Shown: piece by piece, positions 6,135 through 15,513 of the stretch
How positions within the stretch are numbered: the stretch's first letter is position 1
Layout of the letters: the number at the start of each line of letters is the position of its first letter
From: DATKPE01 sp035524335
Lineage (GTDB): Bacteria > Bacteroidota > Ignavibacteria > UBA10030 > SZUA-254
Reading direction: 5' to 3'
NCBI GenBank assembly: GCA_035524335.1
Contig: DATKPE010000050.1
Span: forward strand, 1-20,125
DNA length: 20,125 bases
Translations under genes and position numbers: made by a program
Notes under the pieces: generated by a model
The model's database searches: none
The model's input: only the letters and a program-made list of their open reading frames with translations
What the model was told of the DNA's origin: nothing

Positions 6135-9100
6135 TTAAGTGCCGGCGCGGCGGAGGGTTTCATGTACCGCAACGAGCAGATCACCGGATGTAAACGGTTT
6201 CTGCAGGAATTTCACCGGCTCAAGATCCCAGTGATAGGCGCCAGGTTCGAGACCGCTGATCGCGATAAAACGGACATCCGGGTTCATTTGCCGGATGGCT
6301 TTCATCGTGCCGAGGCCGTCGAGGTACGGCATCATGACATCGGTGATCACAAGGTTCACCGCCGGGGCGTGTTTTGCAAACACCGCCAGGGCGCCTGTCC
6401 CGTCCCGCGCGGTAAGAACCGAATAGCCGTTCGCCTCCAGCGTTCCTTTCATGATTTCCAGGATGCTCTCTTCGTCGTCGACCACGAGAATCAGCTCCCC
6501 CGCACCTGCGGGTGGTTCATCCCTCCGTCCACTCGCGACCGGAATAGGCCGGCGGTCCGCGGGCATGTAGACTCGGAACTGGCTTCCCTTCCGCAGGACG
6601 CTTGAGACCTCGACGAATCCGCCGTGGCTGCGGACGATCGCGAGCACCGTCGACAGACCGAGACCGGTGCCTTTTCCGACCTCCTTGGTCGTAAAAAACG
6701 GTTCGAAGATCATCCCCATCGCATCGGGCGGGACGCCGATCCCTGAGTCAGCCACCTCGATCATCACATATTGCCCTTCTTTTGCCTCCATGTTCATTTT
6801 TACGTACTGCGCGTCGATGACTGTATTCCGCGCCCGGATAGTGAGGTGCCCTCCGCCGGGCATCGCATCGCGCGCGTTCACGCAGAGGTTCATCAGCACC
6901 TGATACAACTGCGTCGAATCGGCCGCGACGGTCCAGAGATCCTTCGGTACATCGATAGCGAGCACGACCGACTTCGGGAAGGTTTCCCGGATGACCCGTT
7001 CGATCTCCCTGATGAGGTGCCGCGCCTGCACGACGGTCCTCTTTCCTTCGACGCCGCGGGCGAACGAGAGCACCTGCCGGATGAGATCTGCCCCGCGGGT
7101 GACATTGTTCTCCATCGTGGTTAGCAGTCCGAGAATCTTATCATCCGTCGTTCGCTGACGGATAGCCGAGATGGAGAGGAGGACGGGCGCGAGGATATTA
7201 TTCAGGTCGTGCGCGATCCCTCCCGCGAGAACGCCGATGCTTTCCAGCCGCTGAGCCCGGAACAGCTGTTGTTCGAGTTGTTTTTTGTCGGTCACATCGG
7301 AGTTGATCGCAAAGACCGATTCCGGAGTCCCCTCCCCGCTGCGGAGGAGCGTCCAGCGGCAGAAAAGTATCCGTTTGTGTCCGGCGGCATCCTGCAGGGT
7401 GAGCTCACCCGTCCAGTTTCCGTCCCCCCGGACTCCCTCCATTGCGCGGTGAAACGCCTCGTCGTCCGCGGCGTACAGCTCCGAGATACGGCGGTCGTTC
7501 CCGCGGATACCACACTGGTCGAACAGGCGCTCTGCCGCGCTGTTCCGGTACCGCAGAGTATCGTCGAGAGCCGCCACGTAAATGGCATCGTTTGCCGAAT
7601 CGAGAAGCGCCGCCTGTTCCCGGATGCGCGTCTCCGAATCCTCCCTGGAGGTGATATCGCGCAGGACGCCGAGCGTTCCGATCCGGTCTCCGCTTCTGTA
7701 GCGTGTGGCATTCAGCTCTCCCCGGAAACGGGATCCGTCCTTTCGTCTCAGTGTGAGGATGATACTCCGCACTGGGGTCCCGGCCATGACGATACTGCTG
7801 TACTCCCTCAGCAGACGGTCAGATTTATCATCGGCAGTGAGGTCAGTCATCATAGCGCCGATGATCTCCTGCGGCGTGCAGGAGAACATTCCGGCAGCGG
7901 CCGGCGATACGAACGTGATCGATCCCTGCGCATCGGCGAGAAAAACCATATCCGCAAGCTGTTCGGTGATCGTGCGGAATTTTTCCTCGCTCTGAATGAC
8001 CTGCTCCTCCGCTTTTTTTAGGTCGGTGATATCGTCGATCACCGACAGGACGCCGGTCGAATTACCGAAATTGAGGAGGGTCATGGAGAGACGGCAATGA
8101 TGCAGATCCCCTGATATGGCCCGGAAGACCACGTCCTTCCGGTTGACATAGCCGTTTGCCATCAGGCTTCTGAACACCTCCACGCGTTCCGCGGGGTTGT
8201 ACCAGACACCGACATCGAGGCTCGTCCTCCCGATGACGTCCTCCCGGAGATAGCCCAGTGTTTCGGTGAACTTCTCGTTGACATCGAGATAGGTGCCGTC
8301 GAGCTGCGTGATGGTAATCGCGAGCGGACTGGAAAAGAACACTGTCGAGAACCTCTCTTCGCTGTTGCGGAGGGCCCGTTCGGCCTCCTTGTTCCTTGTC
8401 AGATCGCGTCCGACTCCGATGACGACCGGCTGACCGAAATAACTCCCGGCTCTCAGACGTATTTCCAGCGGAAATTCCTCGCCGTTCTTCCGTTTTCCCC
8501 ACGCCTCGAACAGCACCGAATCACGGCTCCGGCGGACATTCCGATAAATCGCCTCGATATCCGTAAAATCGTTCCGGCCGGCCGCCAGCAGATCTTCATG
8601 CCGGCCACGCATTATTTCCTCCTTCGTCATCAGATGCATCGCGGCGGCAGACTCGTTCAGATCGAGGATTGTGCCGTCCTCCCCCTCAATGATGATGGCT
8701 TCGGGTACCGAATTGAAAAGTTCGCGGTAATTTTTTTCACTTGCGACGAGCGATTCCTGTATTTTTTTGAATTCGGTGATATCCTCCTTGATCCCGAGGA
8801 AGTGCGTCGTTGTTCCCTGCTGATCACGGATCGGCGAGATAACAGCCGATTCCCAGAAGAGCTCCCCGTTTTTCTTTCGGTTATGAAACTCACCGCGCCA
8901 TTCCCCACCGGCGAGGATGGTGTCCCACATTGCACGATACTGTTCAGGCGGTGTCACGCCGGATTTCAGGATATTCAGATTCTTCCCCGCAACCTCTTCC
9001 GGGGTATATCCGGTCACGGACGTAAACTTCGGGTTGACGTACTCGATCCGGCCGTCCCTATCCGTGATGACGATGGAGGCGGGGCTCTGCTGAACCGCGC

Positions 9101-10991
9101 GGAAGAGCTGCCGGAGGGTATCTTCGTTCCGTTTCCGATCGGTGATATCGCGCCCGATTCCCAGCACACCCGTCGGCCTTCCCTCCTTCATGATGGCCGT
9201 GGAGCTGAACTCGCCGTGGACAACCGTCCCGGTCTTGTGGATCACCCGCAGTTCAAAGGTCGGGACCACTTCCCCCTGCAGGAGTCGAGTGAAGATATCC
9301 ACGGCGGTCTGCCTGTCGTCCTCTTGAACGAAATCGATAAAATTCCTGCCGAGAAATTCCTCCATGCGCCAGCCGGTCAGTCGTTCGCATGCGGGGTTCA
9401 TGGAAAGAAACGTCCCCTCCCGCGAGAGGGTATAAACCGCATCCCGGGCGTGGTCAAACAGAGTCCGGTATTTTTCCTCCGATTCCCGGACGGCCAGTTC
9501 TGCCTGTTTCCGCACCGTGATGTTGTTGAAGATTGCGTTGAAATAATCCCGCTCCGGACTATAGGCGGTGACCTCGAACCAGACCCCCATCACTTCGAGA
9601 AAAATTTCGAACGTCTCCGGCACGCCGGTCCGGGCGACGCGGTCGTAGATTATGAAAATCTCCGGGTTGGTCTCCCTGATGCCCGGAATGATCTCGGTCA
9701 CCCGCTGTCCAAGGATATCTTTCAATCCGGTCAGTGTTTCAAACTGTTTATTCACCTCGAGGTAGATGAAATCGTCCGGCACTCCGTCGCGGTAAAGCAT
9801 TTTACACCGGGCGAATCCGTTCAGCATATTGTCGAACAGAGTATGGTACTGCATTTCTGTCTCACGCAGGGTCCTCTCCAGCATCGCCTTGTCGCGCCAG
9901 AACGCCGTATCGAGCATCGCACGCATATGCTGGCGGCGGACCCGGAGCAAGATGACTATCGCAAGTCCGCAGAGAAGAACTACCGCAACGAGCAGCGCAA
10001 GCGTCTCCGTGAAATTCAGGTTTTCTATCCTGACGATGGCGTCGTACGGAGTCGTATGGACAACGGTCCATGATACGTTGCTGAAACTAAACCTCTCGTA
10101 GGCGGCCACCTGAACCGGCCGGTTCTTCAGATTGTATTGAAACGATCCCTCCGAGGAGGTCCGGAACTGATCGGTATAGAGGAAGGACTCGTGACAGCCG
10201 AGGCACTCACCCCGGGCCTGTGTGCTGTTACGGATCATCTCCGGATGGGATGAATGAAAAAGGAGCGTTCCCGCTGTATCGACAACCCAGATGTTCTGCA
10301 GCGAATCAAGCCCTTTTTTATGAAGCTGACCGCTGAACCATTCCCCAAGGTTGAGGGTAAAGGAAACCATCGCGCGAAGAGGAACCGAGTCGCCGCCCGC
10401 CGCGGGTATGGAACAGATGATCGGAAGAGAAAGCTGGTACCGGGCCGGAGTCTGGGGCCCTGCCTCCGGACCCGTCGACAGAGCCGGAAGAAAAACCGGA
10501 CCGTGCAGAAACGCCTCCGTCGGCCGGCCGGGCGAGAATACTCCGCAGCTGTTCCCGATGAGGAGACCGTTCGTGGAGATCAGGATTCTGCCGCCGCTGT
10601 CGGCGAGCGAGATCGCCTCGACCCCTGCGAAGCTGATGTACGGCTGGATCTGCTGAAACCGGATCAGGGCGGCGGGCAGGTCAAAGGTCCGGACGGCGTT
10701 CATCGACGCGATGATTCTAAGGCCGTTCGCCCTTTCGGTGAGGCCGGTCTTCATTCTCTCGATGAGCGCCCGGAGCTGAGTCATCTGAAGCCGGTTATAC
10801 TCACCAATATTGAGCTGTGCATCCTGATGGTGAAGATCGAAGGCAATGTAGAAGACAACCGTGAGGAGAAGAACGACAACGCCTCCGACGGTAAGATATT
10901 TTCTGGCGGACCCCTTCGTTCCCCTCATCGCATCACGCTCCCTCATCTCTGCATCCCAATTCACCGCCTCGATATTTTCCGGCGCGGGCAC
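6135..10991 (-). CDS. Membrane hybrid histidine kinase: haem motif, 7 PAS, receiver
   Basis: A 1618-aa sensor kinase. Transmembrane helix 1 is at about 32-51 and helix 2 at about 329-350, enclosing a periplasmic domain of about 275 residues that contains one CxxCH motif (Cys263-Leu-Gly-Cys266-His267), a covalent c-type haem site, which suggests redox or gas sensing. Seven PAS domains follow (starting at about 377, 501, 623, 747, 871, 998 and 1122), several with PAC ends of the GIGRDIT or GIKEDIT type. The kinase core has the H-box GGIAHDLNN (His1261), N-box VNARDA (Asn1372), DSGIG (1415-1419), FEPFFTTK and GTGLGLST (1441-1448). A C-terminal receiver has Asp1505/Asp1506, phospho-acceptor Asp1551 and Lys1598. 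The H-box type is common in PAS-rich kinases of environmental bacteria. The start is a GTG with only weak GGGAA upstream; an ATG at residue 16 is an alternative. The divergent NtrC-type regulator at 12369 is a candidate partner. Confidence 0.95.
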   Translation of the reverse strand: MPAPENIEAVNWDAEMRERDAMRGTKGSARKYLTVGGVVVLLLTVVFYIAFDLHHQDAQLNIGEYNRLQMTQLRALIERMKTGLTERANGLRIIASMNAVRTFDLPAALIRFQQIQPYISFAGVEAISLADSGGRILISTNGLLIGNSCGVFSPGRPTEAFLHGPVFLPALSTGPEAGPQTPARYQLSLPIICSIPAAGGDSVPLRAMVSFTLNLGEWFSGQLHKKGLDSLQNIWVVDTAGTLLFHSSHPEMIRNSTQARGECLGCHESFLYTDQFRTSSEGSFQYNLKNRPVQVAAYERFSFSNVSWTVVHTTPYDAIVRIENLNFTETLALLVAVVLLCGLAIVILLRVRRQHMRAMLDTAFWRDKAMLERTLRETEMQYHTLFDNMLNGFARCKMLYRDGVPDDFIYLEVNKQFETLTGLKDILGQRVTEIIPGIRETNPEIFIIYDRVARTGVPETFEIFLEVMGVWFEVTAYSPERDYFNAIFNNITVRKQAELAVRESEEKYRTLFDHARDAVYTLSREGTFLSMNPACERLTGWRMEEFLGRNFIDFVQEDDRQTAVDIFTRLLQGEVVPTFELRVIHKTGTVVHGEFSSTAIMKEGRPTGVLGIGRDITDRKRNEDTLRQLFRAVQQSPASIVITDRDGRIEYVNPKFTSVTGYTPEEVAGKNLNILKSGVTPPEQYRAMWDTILAGGEWRGEFHNRKKNGELFWESAVISPIRDQQGTTTHFLGIKEDITEFKKIQESLVASEKNYRELFNSVPEAIIIEGEDGTILDLNESAAAMHLMTKEEIMRGRHEDLLAAGRNDFTDIEAIYRNVRRSRDSVLFEAWGKRKNGEEFPLEIRLRAGSYFGQPVVIGVGRDLTRNKEAERALRNSEERFSTVFFSSPLAITITQLDGTYLDVNEKFTETLGYLREDVIGRTSLDVGVWYNPAERVEVFRSLMANGYVNRKDVVFRAISGDLHHCRLSMTLLNFGNSTGVLSVIDDITDLKKAEEQVIQSEEKFRTITEQLADMVFLADAQGSITFVSPAAAGMFSCTPQEIIGAMMTDLTADDKSDRLLREYSSIVMAGTPVRSIILTLRRKDGSRFRGELNATRYRSGDRIGTLGVLRDITSREDSETRIREQAALLDSANDAIYVAALDDTLRYRNSAAERLFDQCGIRGNDRRISELYAADDEAFHRAMEGVRGDGNWTGELTLQDAAGHKRILFCRWTLLRSGEGTPESVFAINSDVTDKKQLEQQLFRAQRLESIGVLAGGIAHDLNNILAPVLLSISAIRQRTTDDKILGLLTTMENNVTRGADLIRQVLSFARGVEGKRTVVQARHLIREIERVIRETFPKSVVLAIDVPKDLWTVAADSTQLYQVLMNLCVNARDAMPGGGHLTIRARNTVIDAQYVKMNMEAKEGQYVMIEVADSGIGVPPDAMGMIFEPFFTTKEVGKGTGLGLSTVLAIVRSHGGFVEVSSVLRKGSQFRVYMPADRRPIPVASGRRDEPPAGAGELILVVDDEESILEIMKGTLEANGYSVLTARDGTGALAVFAKHAPAVNLVITDVMMPYLDGLGTMKAIRQMNPDVRFIAISGLEPGAYHWDLEPVKFLQKPFTSGDLLVAVHETLRRAGT

Positions 10992-11111
10992 ACCGATTTC
11001 CCGCTGCCGTGATGCGGAAGATAGCGAGATGCGGTACGAGAATCAAGGCACTTCTGCTGTTCCGGCAAATTTAATTTAGTCCATGCCTCTTTCAGCTCTG
11101 ACATTTTGAAA

Positions 11112-11140
11112 ATTCTACAAACGCTTTGTAAAGATTACAA
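11112..11140 (-). promoter_or_regulatory. Candidate promoter of hybrid kinase gene
   Basis: On the - strand: TTGTAA (11140-11135), a 17-base spacer, TAGAAT (11117-11112). It predicts a start near 11105 and a leader of about 114 bases. The -35 half is part of the palindrome at 11126-11140, so a repressor or activator bound there could control it. Confidence 0.45.
11126..11140. promoter_or_regulatory. Operator-like palindrome TTGTAA-AGA-TTACAA
   Basis: A perfect 6+3+6 inverted repeat that overlaps the -35 element of the predicted kinase promoter. Size and symmetry fit a dimeric helix-turn-helix regulator; a CRP/FNR-like or TetR-like site is possible, but no matching regulator is in the window apart from the Fis-type HTH of the NtrC-family protein. 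Confidence 0.35.
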
Positions 11141-12287
11141 CGGACGATCTTCATGGGATGCGTACGAGCCGCATGATCCGGGTGTACCTGCGGCACGGAT
11201 TATGCCCGATGGGATCCATCTGGAAGAAATTTCAGACCTCGCCATTTTCCGGGGCTTTCCCTGTCCAACCGGCCGCCGTGAGATATTTTTTCACCGTTCG
11301 ACATATAACATCAGTATCAACGGTGCCTGGCACGCGCATCAGGAAGGGGGTTTCACAACGACGATCACCGGAATCCAGAGAGCTATTACGAGCCGGTTCC
11401 GCCGGGACGGCCGTGCCAACGCCGGCACTTATCGTCCGTAAATTCCCCCGGGGGATCGTCTGCCGTCCGAGCATCACGTTCGACCATCATAAAAACATGA
11501 TCTCGCAGATCGGGGGATCGCTGGTCTGGCGGACCTTTGCCGCCACCCGGATGACCTGAATCGTCTCCTATTACCGGGGATCGGGCCTCTTCACGTCTTC
11601 CATAAGTTATCGTTCCGACCTCCCGTTCCTTGAGGGCGCCGGCACCGCACAAAGTACCGGCAGCAGCTGGTCCGGAAATCAGCCGATAACACAGCAGGGT
11701 ACCATATCCGTCATACCTTCACCGGACCGAAACGGCAACAATGTGAGGAATCCTTACGAGGAGATCCTCCCGCAGGCCGGCTTGAATATCGGCGGCGGAC
11801 ATCGTCTCGTCCTGGGAACCGGAGAATGCGCTCGGCGGTTCATCGGTCTGGAACCGTACACGACATATCACGTTACGATCGATCCGGCGGGAATGGAAAC
11901 CCGATCCTGGTCATCAGGCGGCTGCAGATTCCGGTGACTCTCCCGCCGGACCGGTTCACCCCGGTCTATAATCCGATTCACGCAAACGGGGAAATCAACG
12001 GGATCCCGGCGAACGACAGCACCGCCCTGCTTTCCGAACTCTTCGGTGATACTTCGCGATGTCAACGACTGCGCTCGTTTCGTACCCGTCTCTCACCGCA
12101 CGGCGAATTTTCGTTCGTCAGCGTTCCTCAGGGGATGTACCGGTAGTCCCTCGCTCCGCAGGCCGAACACCGGGTCGGCGTCACCGCCGGGCCGGTCTTC
12201 CTGACCATCCGTCAGCTTCCGGATGGAGACAGCCTGGATTGAGTCAGGCTGCCGGCAGACCGCGACAGATAACCCGCCACACATTAA

Positions 12288-12316
12288 TTGACATTCGAGT
12301 CATATTCCCGTACATT
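12288..12316 (+). promoter_or_regulatory. Promoter for NtrC-family regulator
   Basis: TTGACA (12288-12293), a 17-base spacer, TACATT (12311-12316). The predicted transcript start is near 12323, giving a leader of about 46 bases to the ATG at 12369, which has GAGGA about nine bases upstream. The -35 is a perfect consensus. Confidence 0.55.
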
Positions 12317-12368
12317 GATCGGTCCTTTGACACCTGAACGGCCCGCCGGCTGACTGAGGAAAAGCGCA

Positions 12369-13733
12369 ATGGCGAATATTCTGCTAGTAGATGACGAGGA
12401 GAGCTTTTTTTCAAACATAACCGGACTTCTGGAAGCCGACCGGCATACCGTCACCGCGATCTCCGATTCCTCCCTCACCCTCAACCTCCTCCAGACCAAT
12501 TCGTTCGACCTCATTCTGCTTGATATCAACATGCCGAAAATCAGCGGGGTAGAACTTCTCGGCCTCGTGAAGCCGGCATATCCGTCGATCGAGATCATCA
12601 TGCTCACCGCACTGCACGACGTCAGAATTGCGGTCGACTGCATGAGCAAGGGCGCATTTTACTACATCACCAAACCGTTTCACGGCGACGAACTGGTGCA
12701 CATCGTCCGGAAGGCGCTGGAGCACCGGAGCCTCCGGAGAGAAAACCTGGTCCTGCGGAGGCAGGTTTCCCGGGCCGGAGGAGGCGATGAGATCATCGGA
12801 AAAAGCCCTGCACTGAAAAACGCCGTGGACGTCGCCCGGCGGGTGGCGCCGAGCGACTCCTCCGTCCTCCTGCAGGGTGAAAGCGGGACGGGAAAGGAAC
12901 TCCTCGCCCAGCTGATTTACCGGGAAGGCCTCCGGCAGAACATGCCGTTCATCGTCATGAACTGCGCGGCCATCCCGGACACCCTGATCGAGAGCGAGCT
13001 CTTCGGCCACGAAAAGGGATCCTTCACCAATGCCTTCGCAATGAAGCAGGGGCTCGTCGAGCTGGCCGACGGAGGGACGCTTTTCCTGGACGAGCTGGGC
13101 GATATCAGTCCGGTGTTCCAGCCGAAACTCCTGCGCTTCATTCAGACGGGCGAATTCCGGCGGATCGGCGGCACGACGACCCTGCACGCCGACGTCCGGT
13201 TCATCTCCGCCACCAACAAGGATCTTTATCTCGAAGCACAGCAGGGGAAGTTCCGGGAGGATCTGCTCTACCGCCTGAACGTTATTTCCGTCACTGTGCC
13301 GCCGCTCCGCGAGCGGAAGGAAGATCTCCCGGAGCTGATCCAGCACTTCATGAACAGGAAACTCCGCCCGAGCATGTTAAAGACGTTCGACAGCGAGGCG
13401 ATGACGATCCTGCTCGAGCACGACTGGCCCGGCAACGTCCGGGAACTGCAGAATGTCGTCGAGGGCGCCCTCGTGATGTCGAAAGGCCCGGTCATCACGG
13501 CGGACGATCTCTCCTCCCCCAACCGGTTCCGGAAGAACACGCCGTCGGAGCGGGATTTTGCGGCGCGGTACACCCTGCAGATGTCGCTCCGGGACCTGGA
13601 AGCGCATCACATCGAGAACGTTCTCAATTTTTTCGACTGGGATAAAAAATCCGCCGCGCAGGCGCTCGGGATCAGCCTGAAAACACTCTACAACAAGATC
13701 GCGGAATCGGGCCTGCACAAGCGGGAGGAATGA
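12369..13733 (+). CDS. NtrC-family sigma-54-dependent response regulator
   Basis: A 454-aa cytoplasmic transcription activator. Receiver domain 1-120: Asp8/Asp9, phospho-acceptor Asp52 (LILLDINMP), Lys102. AAA+ domain about 142-375: Walker A GESGTGKE (170-177), Walker B GGTLFLDELGD (235-245), ISATNKD sensor, arginine fingers Arg296 and Arg302 (FREDLLYR), sensor II WPGNVREL. Fis-type HTH about 410-448 (KKSAAQALGISLKTLYNKI). The sigma-54 contact loop, normally GAFTGA, reads GSFTNA (217-222): the key Phe and Thr remain, but Ala-to-Ser and Gly-to-Asn changes make its coupling to sigma-54 worth checking. It should activate -24/-12 promoters after phosphorylation. The large divergent hybrid kinase 1.4 kb upstream could supply phosphate, although that kinase has its own receiver and would then need a phosphorelay step. 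The start has its own promoter and a ribosome binding site. Confidence 0.95.
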   Translation: MANILLVDDEESFFSNITGLLEADRHTVTAISDSSLTLNLLQTNSFDLILLDINMPKISGVELLGLVKPAYPSIEIIMLTALHDVRIAVDCMSKGAFYYITKPFHGDELVHIVRKALEHRSLRRENLVLRRQVSRAGGGDEIIGKSPALKNAVDVARRVAPSDSSVLLQGESGTGKELLAQLIYREGLRQNMPFIVMNCAAIPDTLIESELFGHEKGSFTNAFAMKQGLVELADGGTLFLDELGDISPVFQPKLLRFIQTGEFRRIGGTTTLHADVRFISATNKDLYLEAQQGKFREDLLYRLNVISVTVPPLRERKEDLPELIQHFMNRKLRPSMLKTFDSEAMTILLEHDWPGNVRELQNVVEGALVMSKGPVITADDLSSPNRFRKNTPSERDFAARYTLQMSLRDLEAHHIENVLNFFDWDKKSAAQALGISLKTLYNKIAESGLHKREE

Positions 13734-13766
13734 CCGGCGGGCCCATCGCCTGCCGGCCGAGCGATA

Positions 13767-13800
13767 ACAAAAAGGCCGGCCCGGGAGACCGGACCGGCCT
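13767..13800 (-). terminator. Intrinsic terminator of the T9SS cargo gene
   Basis: On the - strand, AGGCCGG (13800-13794) pairs with CCGGCCT (13779-13773), directly followed by TTTTTG. It lies 21 bases past the stop of the leftward T9SS gene. The convergent NtrC-type gene ends at 13733, and the same stem could also slow + strand transcription, but there is no T-run on that side. Confidence 0.7.
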
Positions 13801-13820
13801 GGAAAGCGGTACCTGCCTGT

Positions 13821-15401
13821 TTACTTCACGAGAAGCATTTTCCGTATCTGGCTGAACGAATGGATCGGATGCGATGTGCTCGCCGCATCGAGCCGGTAGA
13901 AATAGACGCCGCTCGACAGCGCGCGCCCGTCGAGCATCGCTATCCTGTATCCCGGAGACTGGACACCGTCGATCAGCGTGGCCACGCACTGACCGAGGAG
14001 GTTGTATACCCGGAGACGCACATTGCTCTCGAACGGAAGACCGTAGAGGATCGCCGTCGTCGGGTTCCAGGGATTGGGATAATTCTGGTCGAGACTGTAG
14101 GAGAGCGGTTTTCCCTTCGGTTCGTCCTTCACCGCCGACACGGTCACCGCAACCGAGACGTTGGAATCGCCCGGCGATGCAGTTACCGGGAAATACTGCC
14201 AGCCGTTGGGAAATGTGATGATGGCAATGGAGTAGCTGTGCACCTTGTCCGTTACGGGAATCATGAATGAACCGCTTGCGGAATCGGATACCGACACCGA
14301 CTGGCAGGTGTCCTGACTCATTGCCGAAAGCCAGACCGGCATGTTGGGCGACAGACCGTTGACGGTCACACGGCCGCGGATCGTTGCGTTCGTCGGGTAG
14401 ACCGTCAGCACCCGGTAGAGGCTGTCTCCGGGATTGATGGAGGCGATGGAAATCTGCGCCTGCATCGTTGTCGTCGTCACCGGCCCCTCGTTGGTGAAAT
14501 TCTGAAGCTGGAACGGTCCCATGCTCAGATTCGCCGTGGTCAATCCGATGGTAAAAAATCCCTGACTGTTGCTCTTCACGTCGTTGAGCTGGCCGCTGAA
14601 CTGTCCGGAAAGCCCGACGTCAATGTCGGCCAGCGGATTGCCGTTCTCATCACGGACGAGACCGGTCACTTTTGCGGCAGGCCGGGAAAAGGTGAAGGTG
14701 ATGCCGGAAATGTCCCCCGCCAGAACCAGTGCGGTATCGGACGGGCTCAGGATATCTCCCGGGAACGGATCGTTCTGGACCGAAAGATGCCACGGGCCGC
14801 CCGAGGTGTCCGTGTCCATTTTCACCGCAAAGTTGCCGAGGGAATCGGTAAGATCGTCCCAGAACGTGCTCGCACCGTGGTGATTCGAGCTGAGTTCAAG
14901 CACGATACCGGCAGCGCTCATCCCGGAAGGCGGGACCACATGCCCGGAAATGGTACGGGCAACAGGCGACAGAGCGGTAAAGGTGACTTTCTGCATCATG
15001 CCGACACCGCTGTTCGTGGCACTGAAAAAATAGGTCCCCGCCCAGAGGCCGACACGCTGATAAAACAGAATATGTCCGTTCACGCTCCCGTCCAGATCCG
15101 GCGGCCCGTTGTATATCCCCATCGTGTCTCCGTCGAGCTGGCCAAACGTAAAGACATTCAGATCCTTCAGCGAATCGAACGATCCGTTGTTGTCGGCATC
15201 ATACCATATTCGGACTGTTGCGACGCCGCCGACCGGAAGATTGTATTCCCAGCGCAGTGTATCGCCGGACATCATTGTGACCGGCGTAGTGGAATTATTC
15301 ACTTTCAGATTTGTCACCTGCCCAAGGAGAAGGGCAGAGCCGCCAAGGAAAATTCCGGAAACCATAAGGAGCAATAAACCAGTCATTCTCTTCTTCATCA
15401 T
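13821..15401 (-). CDS. T9SS-secreted protein with regulatory-like beta domains
   Basis: A 526-aa exported protein. The signal peptide is about 1-27 (MMKKRM then a hydrophobic stretch ending SALLLGQ). The N-terminal beta domain (30-145) is rich in DxDxNxxFDS-type loops. Three carboxypeptidase-regulatory-like modules follow, starting at ISGHVVPP (151), VTGLVRDENGNPLADI (245) and IRGRVTVNG (341). The tail (about 435-526) is a T9SS type A sorting domain: QNYPNPWNPTTAILYGLP, VRLRVYNLLGQ, SSGVYFYRLDA, KMLLVK. The sorting tail should direct it through the T9SS outer-membrane channel to the surface or medium; the T9SS machinery itself is not in the window. The binding or structural role is unknown; no catalytic motif is visible. 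The start is supported by AAGGG six bases upstream. A candidate promoter lies at 15514-15541 and a terminator after the stop. Confidence 0.9.
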   Translation of the reverse strand: MMKKRMTGLLLLMVSGIFLGGSALLLGQVTNLKVNNSTTPVTMMSGDTLRWEYNLPVGGVATVRIWYDADNNGSFDSLKDLNVFTFGQLDGDTMGIYNGPPDLDGSVNGHILFYQRVGLWAGTYFFSATNSGVGMMQKVTFTALSPVARTISGHVVPPSGMSAAGIVLELSSNHHGASTFWDDLTDSLGNFAVKMDTDTSGGPWHLSVQNDPFPGDILSPSDTALVLAGDISGITFTFSRPAAKVTGLVRDENGNPLADIDVGLSGQFSGQLNDVKSNSQGFFTIGLTTANLSMGPFQLQNFTNEGPVTTTTMQAQISIASINPGDSLYRVLTVYPTNATIRGRVTVNGLSPNMPVWLSAMSQDTCQSVSVSDSASGSFMIPVTDKVHSYSIAIITFPNGWQYFPVTASPGDSNVSVAVTVSAVKDEPKGKPLSYSLDQNYPNPWNPTTAILYGLPFESNVRLRVYNLLGQCVATLIDGVQSPGYRIAMLDGRALSSGVYFYRLDAASTSHPIHSFSQIRKMLLVK

Positions 15402-15513
15402 GTAATCCCTTCAGTAGTTTTCGTCAAACCGACTATACATCTCCAGAACGTTGATTAAATATAACGATTTCCGATGATTCCATAAAGTTTTATATGAGAT
15501 TAGTGTGATAGTG

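Larger units (their letters stand above)
11106..12242 (+). pseudogene. Decayed beta-rich surface protein gene
   Basis: Coding-like sequence broken by several lesions. Frame 1 is open from 11158 to 11937 except for TGA at 11557-11559. It then reads IVSYYRGSGLFTSSISYRSD and, further on, PDRNGNNVRNPYEEILPQAG, which resembles SdrD-B/usher-like 'D-x-NGN-x-x-R-x-P-x-E' repeats, followed by FIGLEPYTTYHVTIDP. Near 11895-11900 a single-base loss moves the sense into frame 0 (NPILVIRRLQIPVTLPPDRF, then SPHGEFSFVSVPQGMYR). That frame meets TAG at 12144-12146 (probably from CAG) and continues with a sensible ending (GPVFLTIRQLPDGDSLD) to TGA at 12240-12242. The first 150-250 bases switch frames again and have no signal peptide, so the true 5' boundary is uncertain. 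It was probably an exported protein with carboxypeptidase-regulatory-like or usher-like domains. Confidence 0.6.

Noticed and set aside
5757..6605. Long + frame containing EAGFEPATSGLDG
   Set aside because: It is the antisense of the tRNA-Gly and of the 3' end of the kinase gene; the peptide string is the well-known artefact of translating across a tRNA.
8598..10073. 491-codon + frame inside the kinase gene
   Set aside because: An antisense shadow of a GC-rich coding region; the kinase frame explains the sequence through its PAS motifs.
12411..13346. 311-codon - frame opposite the NtrC-type gene
   Set aside because: An antisense shadow; the + strand has complete receiver and AAA+ motifs.
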